The notes under the pieces are model-generated. The model saw only the letters and a list, made by a program, of their open reading frames with translations, did not search any database and was not told the DNA's origin. From Mesodorylaimus sp. YZB2_4 (taxonomy: Eukaryota; Nematoda; Enoplea; Dorylaimida; Dorylaimidae), in contig JASANH010000360.1 of NCBI GenBank assembly GCA_030248295.1, positions 178,928 through 242,927 of the forward strand: a DNA stretch of 64,000 nucleotides. Direction: 5' to 3'. The stretch's first letter is position 1, and the number at the start of each line of letters is the position of its first letter. A program made the position numbers and the translations under genes. Below, in pieces: positions 1-11,076 of the stretch.

Positions 1-1082
1 TGCTGGGAGCGATGAGCCAGTGGGGGCACCTTTAATGTTAGCGATCGAAACTCAACTCTGACTGGACACAGCCCTTGTGCAGTATACTAATCTTTGTTCA
101 AAGCTCTTGTCTATTCATTTGCATCAATCGCGAAAACATGTCAGAAAGAAACAAGGTTATAAACGAGGGGCATAAGATATGTAGAGCGCCTAGTTTGGAC
201 AACGTCTTATCACGCGATCCATCGGAGAGGTCTCGTTATAGAGTACTCTGTCATAAAACTTTCGCCCCAGTGCAGCGGCGTCTCAATCGATAAAAGCTAA
301 AGAAGAGTTACCCGGTGATATTTAGCTCTGCAGGCTTGCCATCGTTTGGAGCCCCGGCAATTATTGGTGATAAGCGATGAATTCGATTCAATAGAAGATT
401 TAAAAACGATAAGACATATTCAAAGAAAGATCTATTCGGATCTATTTGCACGAAAAATTGACCCATACAGCGCATACGTAATTTGAGAAAAAAGATACGA
501 AGCCGTGGCAAACAAACCAAACTTCCTTTCTTTCTTTGAGGAAAGACCCTCGTGCTTATTTTTCGCATGATTTATTCGCGTCAGCTAGCCACAGGGTAGA
601 GTTTCAGGGGAAAGCCAAAATAACCAGCCATTTTCGTCGAGTTATTTCGAGAGGGTATTTAGATCGAGGGGATGATTTCGGAAAAGCTGAATTTCCAAAC
701 GCTAGGCGCAGGCAACTCCTCGTTCAGCTACAGTCTCATAAACCCGCTGTCTGAATCCCGCTACATTATAAGGTACTCTTGCGAACAAGATGAGAAAATC
801 GACAGTTTCTTCAAGCTTCTTGCAAAATTACGACAAAATTTAGAAATTTTATTCAGCGAATAGAGACAGGTTTTTGAATAATGCCTAAATATCGCGTGCA
901 TAGTCCAAAGTTTTAATTTTCGCTCTTGTCAGTGCTCATTTAGCACTGCTCTTGTCAGTGCTCCAAGTGCTCATTTAGCAACTCTTCTTATTAGCCTTTA
1001 TAATGAGTTCAAATGTGTCCAAGAGGACGCACAAGACGATCTAGAACTTCTAGCATTTTCCACATCTTTCTCGGTCTGATTA
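1..1082. other. unassigned sequence, no supported gene
   Basis: Short open frames occur on both strands but none shows a recognisable domain or a convincing splice structure. A local tandem duplication lies at about 926-985, where a unit around CTCTTGTCAGTGCTC and CATTTAGCA is repeated twice. The segment ends where the first GGGGCC terminal inverted repeat begins. Confidence 0.5.
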
Positions 1083-3004
1083 GGGGCCATCCATAAAGGT
1101 CGACCGCAGCAGAGGGGGGGGGCGTTGGCAAAAAGTGGTCAGCTGTGGTCGCGGGAGGGGGAGGGGTAGCGGCCAATGGTCGACCGCAGCAAATTTTTAG
1201 ACTTTTTACAGACAGAAAAACACCTTTTATCTTCACCAGTAAACGTGTAAACCTTCAAAATATTTGTCTTCTCTTCTCCTTGGTCTTTCACTCTCGATTA
1301 TGCAATTTCGGCTTCATCAGGACTCTTATTCCCAACTGGAATGATATCTTATCCGAAAGGGAAAAGTTGGGAGGCGATGGCCAAGCTGATTTAGGCGTTG
1401 ATCCGCCTTTCTGGCCGGCAACCCTGACTGGGAGGCCGAAGTTCTATTACGACGGAGGACGGCAGTTTAGCAGCTTGTCGCTGGCTTTGGACACCTGGCT
1501 CCGAGCGACACCACGTTACTGTCAAACGGCGGACGCCCACCCAAGGGGCAGAGAATTGGGAAACTGTCCTCAAACACCAGTCGAGACGGTCCCTAAGCTA
1601 ACGATAAGCCCAAGCCCCTTCTCACCCAGTATGCCCTCGTGTTGAGGTGCTCCCAGTGAAGACACAGGAGCCTGCCATGAGAGCTGGTCACCTCTAGGGA
1701 TAGGTCGGTATCACCTTTTTCCGGGATCGAGATCAGGGCAAGCCCGATCGGGATCGGGATTTTTTGTTTGAGGTCGAACAGTTTGCACGCACGAAGGAAA
1801 TGAGTCTATTTTCCAGACTAAAGCACACTTTAGTCATCCAGGTTTTTTAAGTTTTTATCAGGTCGAGTTTCAGTCATTATAAATAGGCTGAAATATATGA
1901 GTACCGTATTTCCTCGAAATTCTCCCCGCGGGAGAAAGTTTTTTAAATGGGTCCCAGCTGGGGGGAGAATAACAGAGGGGGGAGGATTTCCAGCGGTGGG
2001 GGGGAGGGAATAAAACTCAAACATTTTCCAGATGCCATTATAAAAAGATAGACAGCCTAAAGCTTCCCAACAAGTACTGCCAAGTTTGTTTATTTGAATA
2101 CTTCTCTTCCCGTATTCATGCTACTCATAGCCGAATTCAATCAATATGCACAATATCTTCGTCTTCAACCTCGTCTTCATCATCTGACTCTGCAAATAAA
2201 ACATTTTCTATCACGCTAACACTCATATCCTTCACATTTTCCACACCTGATGATTCTGTGCGGTAATTAGAATTCGTCCCCAGGAGAGGATTTCCAGAGG
2301 GGGCAGAATAAAGTTCAATCGGGGTCTAGACAGGGGAGAATAACCAGAGGGGGAGGATTTCGAGGAAATACGGTACATTCGCAGTTTCGATACGCGTCCA
2401 GCAAGGTCAGCCTAGGCTAAGTAAAATCAGTGTTGCTGTCATTATCGATTTGAGCCGATGTTGCTGTAGTCTATTCATCGCTACTGCTTCATGGCAGATA
2501 TGATGGATCAGAGTGTACCTGCCATGCCTAGCATTTCATAATTATTAGCAGGATCCCGATGCTTCAATGTCAGGATCAGGATCGGGATCGGGATTGGGAG
2601 CCCAACCTATCCCAAGTCACCTCACAGCCTCGCTTATCATATCATGACTGCTGGCCAGCTAATATGATTGGAAGTCCCGTAGAGAACTGGGTCGGCGCGG
2701 CCCAACCCGCAAAACTTTTTAAAAATATGGGGAAAAGTTGTGGAAAAAGTTTGTGGAGGCTTTTACGAAATAAAAATCCGCTCCATAAATCAAAAAAGAT
2801 TTGTCTTCGAAGGAGATGGCATCTTGTCGAGCTCAAGAAAGCATAAGACAAAACATTTCACAAAACTGCGTTTGGAAGGGGGGTATGGCTGAAGGTGGTC
2901 GACCATTTTTGAGGGGGGTTCGCGAGAAGTGGTCGGCATGCGGTCAGGGGGGAGGGGGGTCAAAAAATCGAGATTTTGTGCGGCCGACCTTTATGGATGG
3001 CCCC
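1083..3004 (+). mobile_element. TIR DNA transposon, GGGGCC family, copy 1
   Basis: The segment starts with GGGGCCATCCATAAAGGTCG at 1083 and ends with the reverse complement of that terminus at 3004, so it has terminal inverted repeats of about 25 bp. TA stands on both flanks (1081-1082 and 3005-3006), consistent with a 2-bp target duplication. Near-identical copies in the opposite orientation lie at 25589-27204 and 30365-31770. Inside is a tRNA-like head near 1371-1460, a GATCGGGATC-rich patch near 1720-1760 and a nested element at 1905-2372. I see no transposase, so this is a non-autonomous copy. The terminus resembles a widespread animal family sometimes placed near ISL2EU/Harbinger; that placement is from memory and unproven. 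Confidence 0.8.
1905..2372. mobile_element. small TIR element (CCGTATTTCC family), nested copy 1
   Basis: The ends are CCGTATTTCCTCGAAATTCT and its near-perfect reverse complement, flanked by GTAC on both sides. The target is therefore TA, or GTAC, which cannot be separated because of sequence overlap. The internal sequence is a mosaic of repeated GGGGAGAATAA and GAGGATTTC pieces, suggesting internal duplication. The same insertion, only 164 bp long, occurs at the same relative place in the 25589-27204 element, and the 30365-31770 copy lacks it. Confidence 0.75.
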
Positions 3005-5586
3005 TAGCACGATACGAACTGTTGAAAATGTGCCACTTTCAGTAGACTAGCTCAAAATGTGATCAAGTGAATTCGCGACCAGAAGAGGCACTTGCCTCCA
3101 TAAACCCTCTTCTTCAAGTTGGCATATCATTGACGGAGACGGTGCCAGAAGATAGCTAGATATTTGCAACAGAAAACAAAGCTGAACAGCAGAGTACAGT
3201 AGATTGAAAATGTCAAAGTTTTGTCCAAGCTTTACGGTCAGCAATAAGCTGAACCAGCTGAACCTAATGCTTAGACGACACATCGCGTATTTAATATGCG
3301 ACGTCCGACTTTGCTTGGACGCAAATACTACTTTAATGGCACTTCTCTAATGGGAGAAAGCCACCAGCATCCGACGCACCTTGCTACTTTGTTATTCTTT
3401 AGCTAGTTGAAAGGTCCAGGAGCGAATTATTTTTTCTATGTTTCAGAGTAGTATTCATATCCATCACTCCTGCCATATAAGCACTGCCGTCAGTAGCTTT
3501 TACTGTTTATGATTAATCAAGCGTTCGAGTAGCCTGCTAGTTCTTTCCACAACCATGTATGTTTGGTCCGTCACGAGTACCCCCTGCAAGTGAGTGACGG
3601 CAATCGCTTTTAAAAGTTGACCCCCTGAAGACTCTATACTTCAACGGGTGCTTGCTCGAGAGGGGAAAGGTGGAAACTTATTTTTATCTTCATGAGCACC
3701 AGGATGATTCCGCGAGTGGGTGCATCATGGTTCCAAGAGCGAGCCTTAAATGGAACCACGTGGTTTCAACTGACGTGTGGATCCGCAATTTTTCCACGCG
3801 CATCCTCGTGGAACCATGCTTAATCGAGGATTCACATGGGAATCATATGACCCATCATGGTCCTGGTAAAGAATATGAGTTACGGTCTATTCCCTTTCTA
3901 GACTTCAAGATGCGCATCGGGTGGGGCCAATCTGGGCTTCGCCTAAAAACCCGAATCCGAGTAATCCAGCTTACGGGCAGTGCGATCTGCGAAAAAGCAG
4001 GTGCACTCTCGGGTGTGATGGCCTCTCGAGAATATATTGCATGATGCACGCACAGTGATAAGCTTCTGTGTTCGTAAAACAAACTCAAGAAAACCTTGGC
4101 GACCATCAAATTATCCATGGTGGGCAAGCGTGACTTTCTTTTTAGCCTGCAGCTCAAGATCCAGAGAGCTTGACACAGTACTGTACGTATTATAAAGACA
4201 GGCATCAGGCAGCATCTGGCTGCTCGAATGGGGCTTTTGTGGGCCACACTGACCATTAGACTACCTAACAGTACATTTTATCAAAGGCTGCATTCCAGGA
4301 CACTATAAAGCAAATGGGATTTATTATTCGAGCTACTGTCCTCATTTTCAAAGATCTACATAAAGCCCATTCGTTGGCATGCTATCATTTTTTCTTGAGC
4401 GCATTTAAACACGAAAACCACAAGAACCAGCTAATTCGACTCAATTTATCACTTTATCATTTTTTATCTTCATTAGTATTTCTGTTCTCGTGGTCTTGAG
4501 AAACCACCCAAGATGAGCCATTAGTCAAAAAACATGGCACCAAACCAGAAAGGCAATTATTTCCTGTTTGATCTCACCGCCTACGCTTCGGGAAGCTCTA
4601 TATGATATCATAACATAATTTAAATTGGATTTCATAAATTGACCTCTGACTCAGTTTTTTCGTGCTCCCACGGCCAGAACCTAGAAATCAGATTTCGTAA
4701 AAACATCAAATTCTCTTTTTTCAGTACTTTGAGCATGACTGAAGGACAGGTCTGACCTTCTATCTCGTTGTCTTACAATAGTTCATGCTTACATGTGATG
4801 TTATGTGGCTTTTGCCCGTCTGTCGCGAAGAGTGCATATTTTCGATGTTGTGTGGAACGCAGTGAATGCTGGGCGCAACCGCTCTATCATACAGTTTTAC
4901 TTGGCACTAACAGTAACAGTTCAGAGGGATGATAGGAGCTCGTGGGAAAAGGAGTGAGTCAGAAGTAGATGGGGACCGTCTTTTCGCCTAGCTTCTATCA
5001 GTCGGAGAGATAATGGCAGTACAAATTAATCAATACATCGATTGAAGTGCTATTACCGTCGAATGAGAAACATAAAATATAAATATAAAAATGCAATATA
5101 AAATCAGTGGACTGTGCTTGGATAGGACTGGACCAAGAATATCGAGTGAGGTCTGACACACAGCACACAGTGCGGGGTGAGACCCCGACAGAAAGCAATG
5201 CCTGAAGAAGGACCCCGGATGTCATGTCCGTCAACACCCTTCACTCCTTCAACCATTATTATACCTAGCTGCAAATTAATAGAAATTTGAAATTAGGGGA
5301 TACATCTTAGGAAGCAGTGCTACAGATACACTTTAGATGGTGGTTTCTGATTTCCATCGGCAATATAACCTGCTATATTTCCTAACCACTAATTATGAAC
5401 TCTCGTACATTTGTACTTCTAAACTCACGGTGTACTAACCCAGTTGTCGCGAATGTCATTTGCTACTTTACGCACCTATTCACATTCGAGCACTGCCTCT
5501 TCAAAAAATGAACTTTAAAAAGTAGAGCAAATGCAAATGCGTCCCTCGCTATTCTACACATTGCTTCCAGTCTCAAATGTGATAAC
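3005..5586. other. intergenic, one unrecognised 130-codon ORF
   Basis: The longest open frame runs from 3652 to 4044 on the plus strand (about 130 codons). It shows no domain I recognise and no flanking splice structure, so I do not call it a gene. TGGTTCCA and TGGAACCA words recur in inverted orientation at 3728-3820. Nothing else could be supported before the K2P stop codon. Confidence 0.4.
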
Positions 5587-7122
5587 CTATGTTTGGTCTT
5601 CCTCTATTTCAGCTTCTTCTATTTCTTCTTCTTTAGCTACGGCAGAAGATTTGTTCCAACTTGTCGATGTTTTATTTTGAAATTGGGGGATTCGTGTGAA
5701 TCCACTTTCGCTCTCCGCATTCGTGGTTTTTCCACTCCCGTTCTTTTTGTCGACACAGGTTGTCGAAGATCGATAGTTCGCACAGTAGGTGTATAAACGT
5801 TCCAAATAGGTCTCAGCAATTTGTTGAAATACATTGAAAACCATCGAGAATATACTTAAGGCTGTAAATATGAATATTATGGCTAAGAGGGCTGCTTCCA
5901 AGTTTTCCGGCACCATGTCACCCAGACCGATCGTAGTGAAGGTAACGAAACTGAAATAACCAGCATCTAACCAGTCCCATTCTTCTAAATAACTGAATAA
6001 AGCCGCACCGACCGCCACATAAACCGATAATAATATCACAATTATGACGATCCCGAAATCGAATTCCTCATTCGATGATGACGAAACTGAGATTTGTCGA
6101 ATCCATAATTTTAAACCGATGGTTAACAATTTACCAATAACGCTTAGTAGATACAGAGTCATGGGAATACCTACTACACCGTAGATTATTGTGGCCACTT
6201 TACCAGAAGCCGTGGCTGGGGCTATATTCCCATAACCTAAATTATAAATATTTGCAGACACAGTATTGATCATTTATATTCCTAATATAAACGTTGTGCG
6301 GTTACATTTTCGTAGACTTACATATTTATGTATGTTTTTGAATAAATATGCATTTGGCAGCAAAATAAATTTGCGTACTCGTGCTGCACAGTTTATAACA
6401 AGCAGATAATGTATATACCTGCAGTGTGCTCGAAATTCTTTGCGTTCGAAAAACCAGAGATAAGAATGAGTACCCGTATGTAGTACATGTGCACTTCTTA
6501 ATGCATGATGTGTTTCCTATGCCTAAGGAATTTTTCATATTCAGACATGCTTCGCGCATGCACCTGCACTTGATTTTAGGAAGTTGCATGCATGCAGGTA
6601 CAGGAAATCTTACCGATGGTTGTGATAATAGTAAAACAATAAAAAAATGATCCTTCCAATGACCATGGATTAGCTGACTCCTCTGGATTCGTCACATCCA
6701 CATGTCCTTTTTCAACGTCCTCAACCAGTTGGCTTTCATATAAGTCCATGCGCTCATTGGCAAATAATGTCCAGTCGTCCTCCGATTTGGCAAGTGCTCC
6801 CGCCCACAGCACCTAAAAATGATGTTTTATTTTGCTTCATTTGCTTCACTTTTCTGCAGGAGGGAAAAAGGTTGCCTGCATTGATTGCATAACCGCATCT
6901 CGTGTGTCCACTGTCTAATGCACTCACTTTCAAAAGTTGAGCTCTATTTTCTTCCAACTCTTCAGTTGCTTCTTCCAAAGCTCCTCGCCTGGCGTCATAT
7001 TCGAGTAGGTGAAAGAGGACTGCACCAATCGATAAATACACGAAGAGGACAAGAAATAAAAACAAGGCTCTCCAACCTAAGCTTGAAAATTTCGATCGCA
7101 GATCGTCTTTACTTTCGGCCAT
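5587..7122 (-). CDS. two-pore domain potassium (K2P) channel, complete
   Basis: K2P channels carry background K+ leak currents across the plasma membrane; two subunits, each with two pore loops, make one channel. Three exons join in phase: 7122-6928, 6812-6614 and 6236-5587, giving about 347 residues, normal for the family. A first membrane segment (about residues 18-40) is followed by an acidic, helical extracellular cap region rich in Glu. The first selectivity filter is TIGYGN at about 130-135; its Gly codon is split by the second intron. The second filter is TIGLGD at 233-238. Further hydrophobic segments follow each pore (about 145-175, 193-212 and 244-266), giving the M1-P1-M2-M3-P2-M4 plan. 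The cytoplasmic tail ends in a run of Glu and Ile. Which K2P subfamily it belongs to cannot be decided by eye; TWIK/TASK-like invertebrate channels are the closest in feel. Confidence 0.93.
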
Positions 7123-8048
7123 ATTTTTTTATGTCGATGCACAAGTCGCGTTATAAAAAGTCAGGATCGTTGAGATTCAATGGCATAAGCTGATAAATGC
7201 AAAAACCACTAAAGTACGCAATAATGAGCTTTATTTTTTTTAAAGACAATACAATGCAGTCTAGGTGAAAACTAGATAGCGCCAATGAACGTGGCCCCAA
7301 CAAAGCTTGTAACTCGTTCCATTTCCAAGTCACTCGAGTCAAAGCAGAGGCTCGCACGAAGTTTCGTCTTTCCTTTCGCTTTTGCTCAAATGTAACTTCT
7401 ACAAGTCGGGTAAGACAGGGGACTGGGAAAAGATGCTTACGTTCGTATTCTTCTTCGAAAAGTCTTCACGCAGCCAGCTTAGTTGTTCGTGTCTCGACTG
7501 GTGTGCCTCCTAGTCACCTATACGATAGTGCTAAACTTGAAAGCTTTTCTAAACGTACACATCATATCTCCTAAGCTATAACCAGTGCGGATCGTGTTCG
7601 AGCAAGCCGGGAGTCGTGGCCGTGGAAAAACGTTAAAATGTAGAAGCAGCTGCTGCTCATTTTGAATGCTTGCTGTATTGCACGCCAGCAACGACTGGCC
7701 TTTGGGAACTCTATGAATGTGCATGAGCATACAGCGAATTGCTCTAGTATCATAACTTTTGCTAGTACTGTATATTTTGTATGCTTGGATGGACTAAAAT
7801 TTCAGGTATTTCTGGTTTGTAATAATAGGCATAGTTTGTAATAATTGTAAATTAGACAGTTTATTGAGCACAATGACTAGAAAAATAACTTTGTGTGTTT
7901 CCTACTTCATTAGCCTTCACAGTTCATAGTCTTCTTTTGATGGTAAAATCAGTATGTATGGTAAAACCGTTTCGACTCCAAAATTTTATAATCATAGACT
8001 CATGACTGTCAGATGATAGAAGTATTTTCTACTGCAACCTTGACACCT
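7123..8048. other. intergenic, K2P upstream region
   Basis: No coding exon, RNA gene or repeat could be supported here. Any K2P promoter should lie in the first part, but I see no clear TATA box or other diagnostic element. Confidence 0.4.
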
Positions 8049-8090
8049 GGGGCCATCCATCCATCCACCTGGGGCCATCCACTATAGCCT

Positions 8091-9752
8091 GGGGCCATCC
8101 ATGAAGGACGTCCATTAAAAAACTCGTTTTTTGACTCCCCCTCCCTAAAATTTCGCCTTGACCATCCCCCCAAAATACACGTACATTTTAGCGTACCCCG
8201 TCCCCTCCATAGCAAATATTCATTCTAAAAAAGCATTGCTCCCAGCATCGACTGATCCGACAAAATGATGGGGATTGGTCTTCATTCTGATCCGACTGCC
8301 GCATGTCGAATTGGCAACTGAAATGTTTCGCGCTCCTTGTGGATGAAAATAATAATGCATACCATGCTACATCTAATTGAAAAATAACAATTTTTCTCCC
8401 AAATCAGTATTGAATACCAATTAGGTGCAGGTTAGTTCTTCTGAGTTTTTTGGAGTGGTCATAGACAGTGACAGCGAGAAAACAGGGCAGACTGGGGAGG
8501 GCTTAGTGCCAAAGACGTCATTCCCATTTTACTATCTCATTTCTTGAATCGGATCAGCTAGATCAAGATCGGGATCCACGCTGAGGGTCGGACCAGTCAG
8601 TGCTGGCAGCAACAAAGCATCGTCTCTGACATCCCAGTGACGGAAAAAATAAATGTAAGTTCTGGCGCCATTGGAACATGGCGAGTGGGTCAACCTGTGG
8701 GCTGTGCTGGGCAGGGTCCACCCGTCGGGTCGATGTTTCAGCGGCAGGTATAGTCGCAAAACTCGTGAATTCAGAGTATGTCCGGCCAACTTCCTGGGCT
8801 TATCAGAGAAGGCCACCTGCCACCTGACTTGGAGTCAAAAATACTGGCAGCACCACTGAACTCGTTTATCCGCCTCAGAAAAATATATCATGTCATGTCA
8901 TGCTTTATTCATACATAAACGCAAATGGAAGCGCGCTTGGAAATGTATGTAACACGGAGAAAAAAGAACTACAAATTGAAATGTCTATTAGAAATCACAG
9001 ATCTAAAATTCGACAAGTCCGAAAAAGCTACATCACTGGGTAAATTATTCCATAGCTCAATCGCTGAATACAAAAAGCAATGCTTACAAGATTCATAAAA
9101 TGGCATAGGCGTGACAAGATGAGATCCTTTCGCTGGTGCGTAACTTTACCCTATGAACAAAACGCACATTGCAAAAGTCGTGAGTACCATGATAGTACTT
9201 TATAAAACTGATAGAGCTTCAGAAGTTTTCTGCGAGCATAAAAAGATGACCAGCCAGTTGATGCTAGACCTGTTTCATACGGAACCATAAAATCGTTCAT
9301 AAAAAGTCGAAGTGCATAAAAATTTGCAATAAATGAGCATTATCAATCTTGGGTCCCACGCCACACAACCATATTCAACAAAAAAATAAACCATATCCAT
9401 ATTATATGTAAACCATACCATACATATGTATACAATAAACCATATCAACCATATGACAAACCATGAAAAAGAAGCCAAAGGATGAAAACTGTTTTGAAAA
9501 ACTCGGATAAAATCGATCTGAGTCAACTAACGAAGAGTCTTTGGATCGACGTTTCATTATTTGAATATTAGTAATTTAATTTCTAGTATTCACTAATGAT
9601 AATAACGTCGATTTTCCGAGATATCTCCCTCCAATTTTGTGAAGTGGATGTCCACTTGGCGTCAGCCTCCCCCTCCCCCCCCCCCCCCCAATCCACTTCC
9701 GTCCACTTCCCGCTGACCCCCTCTAAAGTGGACGTCCTTTATGAATGGCCCC
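8091..9752. mobile_element. divergent GGGGCC-type TIR element
   Basis: The left end reads GGGGCCATCCATGAAGGACG (8091) and the right end is CGTCCTTTATGAATGGCCCC (9733-9752), an imperfect inverted repeat of about 24 bp. The subterminal TTTTTTGACTCCCCCTCC motif near 8130 is shared with the other family members (TTTTTTGACCCCCC). The terminus GGGGCCATCC also occurs at 8049 and 8071, as if the end had been triplicated. A poly-C tract sits at about 9668-9690. An eroded LINE tail lies inside. No target duplication is visible, so this may be a composite or rearranged copy. Confidence 0.55.
8890..9520 (-). mobile_element. eroded non-LTR retrotransposon (LINE) ORF2 tail
   Basis: Translated in broken minus-strand frames, this stretch reads like the C-terminal end of a LINE reverse transcriptase ORF. 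An EYGCVAWDP block at about 9370 is followed, after frameshifts and stops, by SAIELWNNLPSDV near 9060, the conserved WN-LP element of that tail. Several in-frame stops separate the blocks, so it is dead. Confidence 0.55.
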
Positions 9753-11076
9753 TATGATGTTACGTACATTCATAATATGTCATCTCTCCTACATCTCCCA
9801 TGTTGACTTTAAATAATGTCAATTACTATCCGTTTTCTTTGGGAATGCATGTACACGCGGCACTACATGGAACGTGGAGGACGTGTCTATTGTCCTCAAA
9901 GAAAACGGGTCATAGAGAGGGTCTTATATATTTGTGAGATAAAGGATCCTTCTTCTGAATACTGTATACTGTAATGAATGTGTCAGTCATTTTGCAACAA
10001 CTGAATTCTTGAATAATACTAATAACTGGGCGGAAAGACTTTAAAAAACTACTGGCGAAATCCTTGCTCGATATGTCAAGTGCATCGTTAAAAAATCGAC
10101 GCAGCTGTTCTCAAATGGTGCCTAAAGGACGCGAAGATCCTCAACGAGTATACTTATCTTTATGGGACACATAAAATGCGTAAATTTATATTCGCAGGAT
10201 TAAACGCTTTGACCTCGCAGTTTTCACCACGCACATTTTTCAGATGTTTCACCCATCACCCAGGAAGATATAGTATGGCACACTGACCAACCTTGCCTTT
10301 GCCTATGGGCAAGCCTACTGTGTGTGCCCACACCAAACAAAGAATTATCGACTGGCCTCATAATCAATGCCTGTTCTCTAGTTCTGCATAGCCATGTCAT
10401 TGTAGCACATATGACTGAAATCCAATACAGCACAAAAGCACCCATAAACTGACCACTTCACAATGCACTCTGCTCATATTTTGCACCCTTTCTCTGATGC
10501 CCTTCCTAACTTATGCAAACACCCATTTCGTGCACTGTGCCTATTTTGGAACAAACCCAATGCATACATTTCTCCCCTGCACGACAACCGCATGAAGAAA
10601 AAATCAGCCTTCTGGGTAGGATACGTCATAGGACAGACTGGGCTCTTGAAGTTTTTATTAGAGCCGTTGCCTTCATGCCAATAGCTCGTCCAGTGGGCGA
10701 CCTAGTTGAAGCAAGTCCAACAGGCGGCTTTCGATCAATTTTGACCCACCGAGCGTGCACCCATTGCATCAAGTCTTTATTTAGCTTCTCTCCAGCATCT
10801 CGGTACACACTGAAACGGACAAATTGGCTGCTTCATCTGGCAGCTTCTTGAAGGGTGCGAGCCCGTTTTTAGCCCTACGGGAAATAAGTGATGGTGCTAG
10901 CTTCTTGAAGAAATTAGCTGGAGCAGAGACTCACGTTGATTGAGAAGAGGCAACAAACTATTCGACGATTCAAAATAAGTATGTTAAAAAGGTACGAAAA
11001 ACTGCCCTTTCTGGCCCTTCCTCGGGGTGCGAAATATACTTTTCTAAACGCAACACAGTAACGCACTTCTCTAAAA
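9753..11076. other. intergenic, no supported gene
   Basis: A minus-strand open frame at 10808-10626 and overlapping plus-strand frames at 10463-10851 have no recognised domain. No RNA gene or repeat with a clear partner in the window was found. The ankyrin gene starts at 11077. Confidence 0.4.

Noticed and set aside
1145-1645. 166-codon plus-strand ORF
   Set aside because: It lies wholly inside the GGGGCC transposon copy 1 and covers its tRNA-like segment; frames are not kept in copies 2 and 3.
3652-4044. 130-codon plus-strand ORF as a gene
   Set aside because: No domain, no splice context, and repeated TGGAACC words explain part of the composition. Probably chance.
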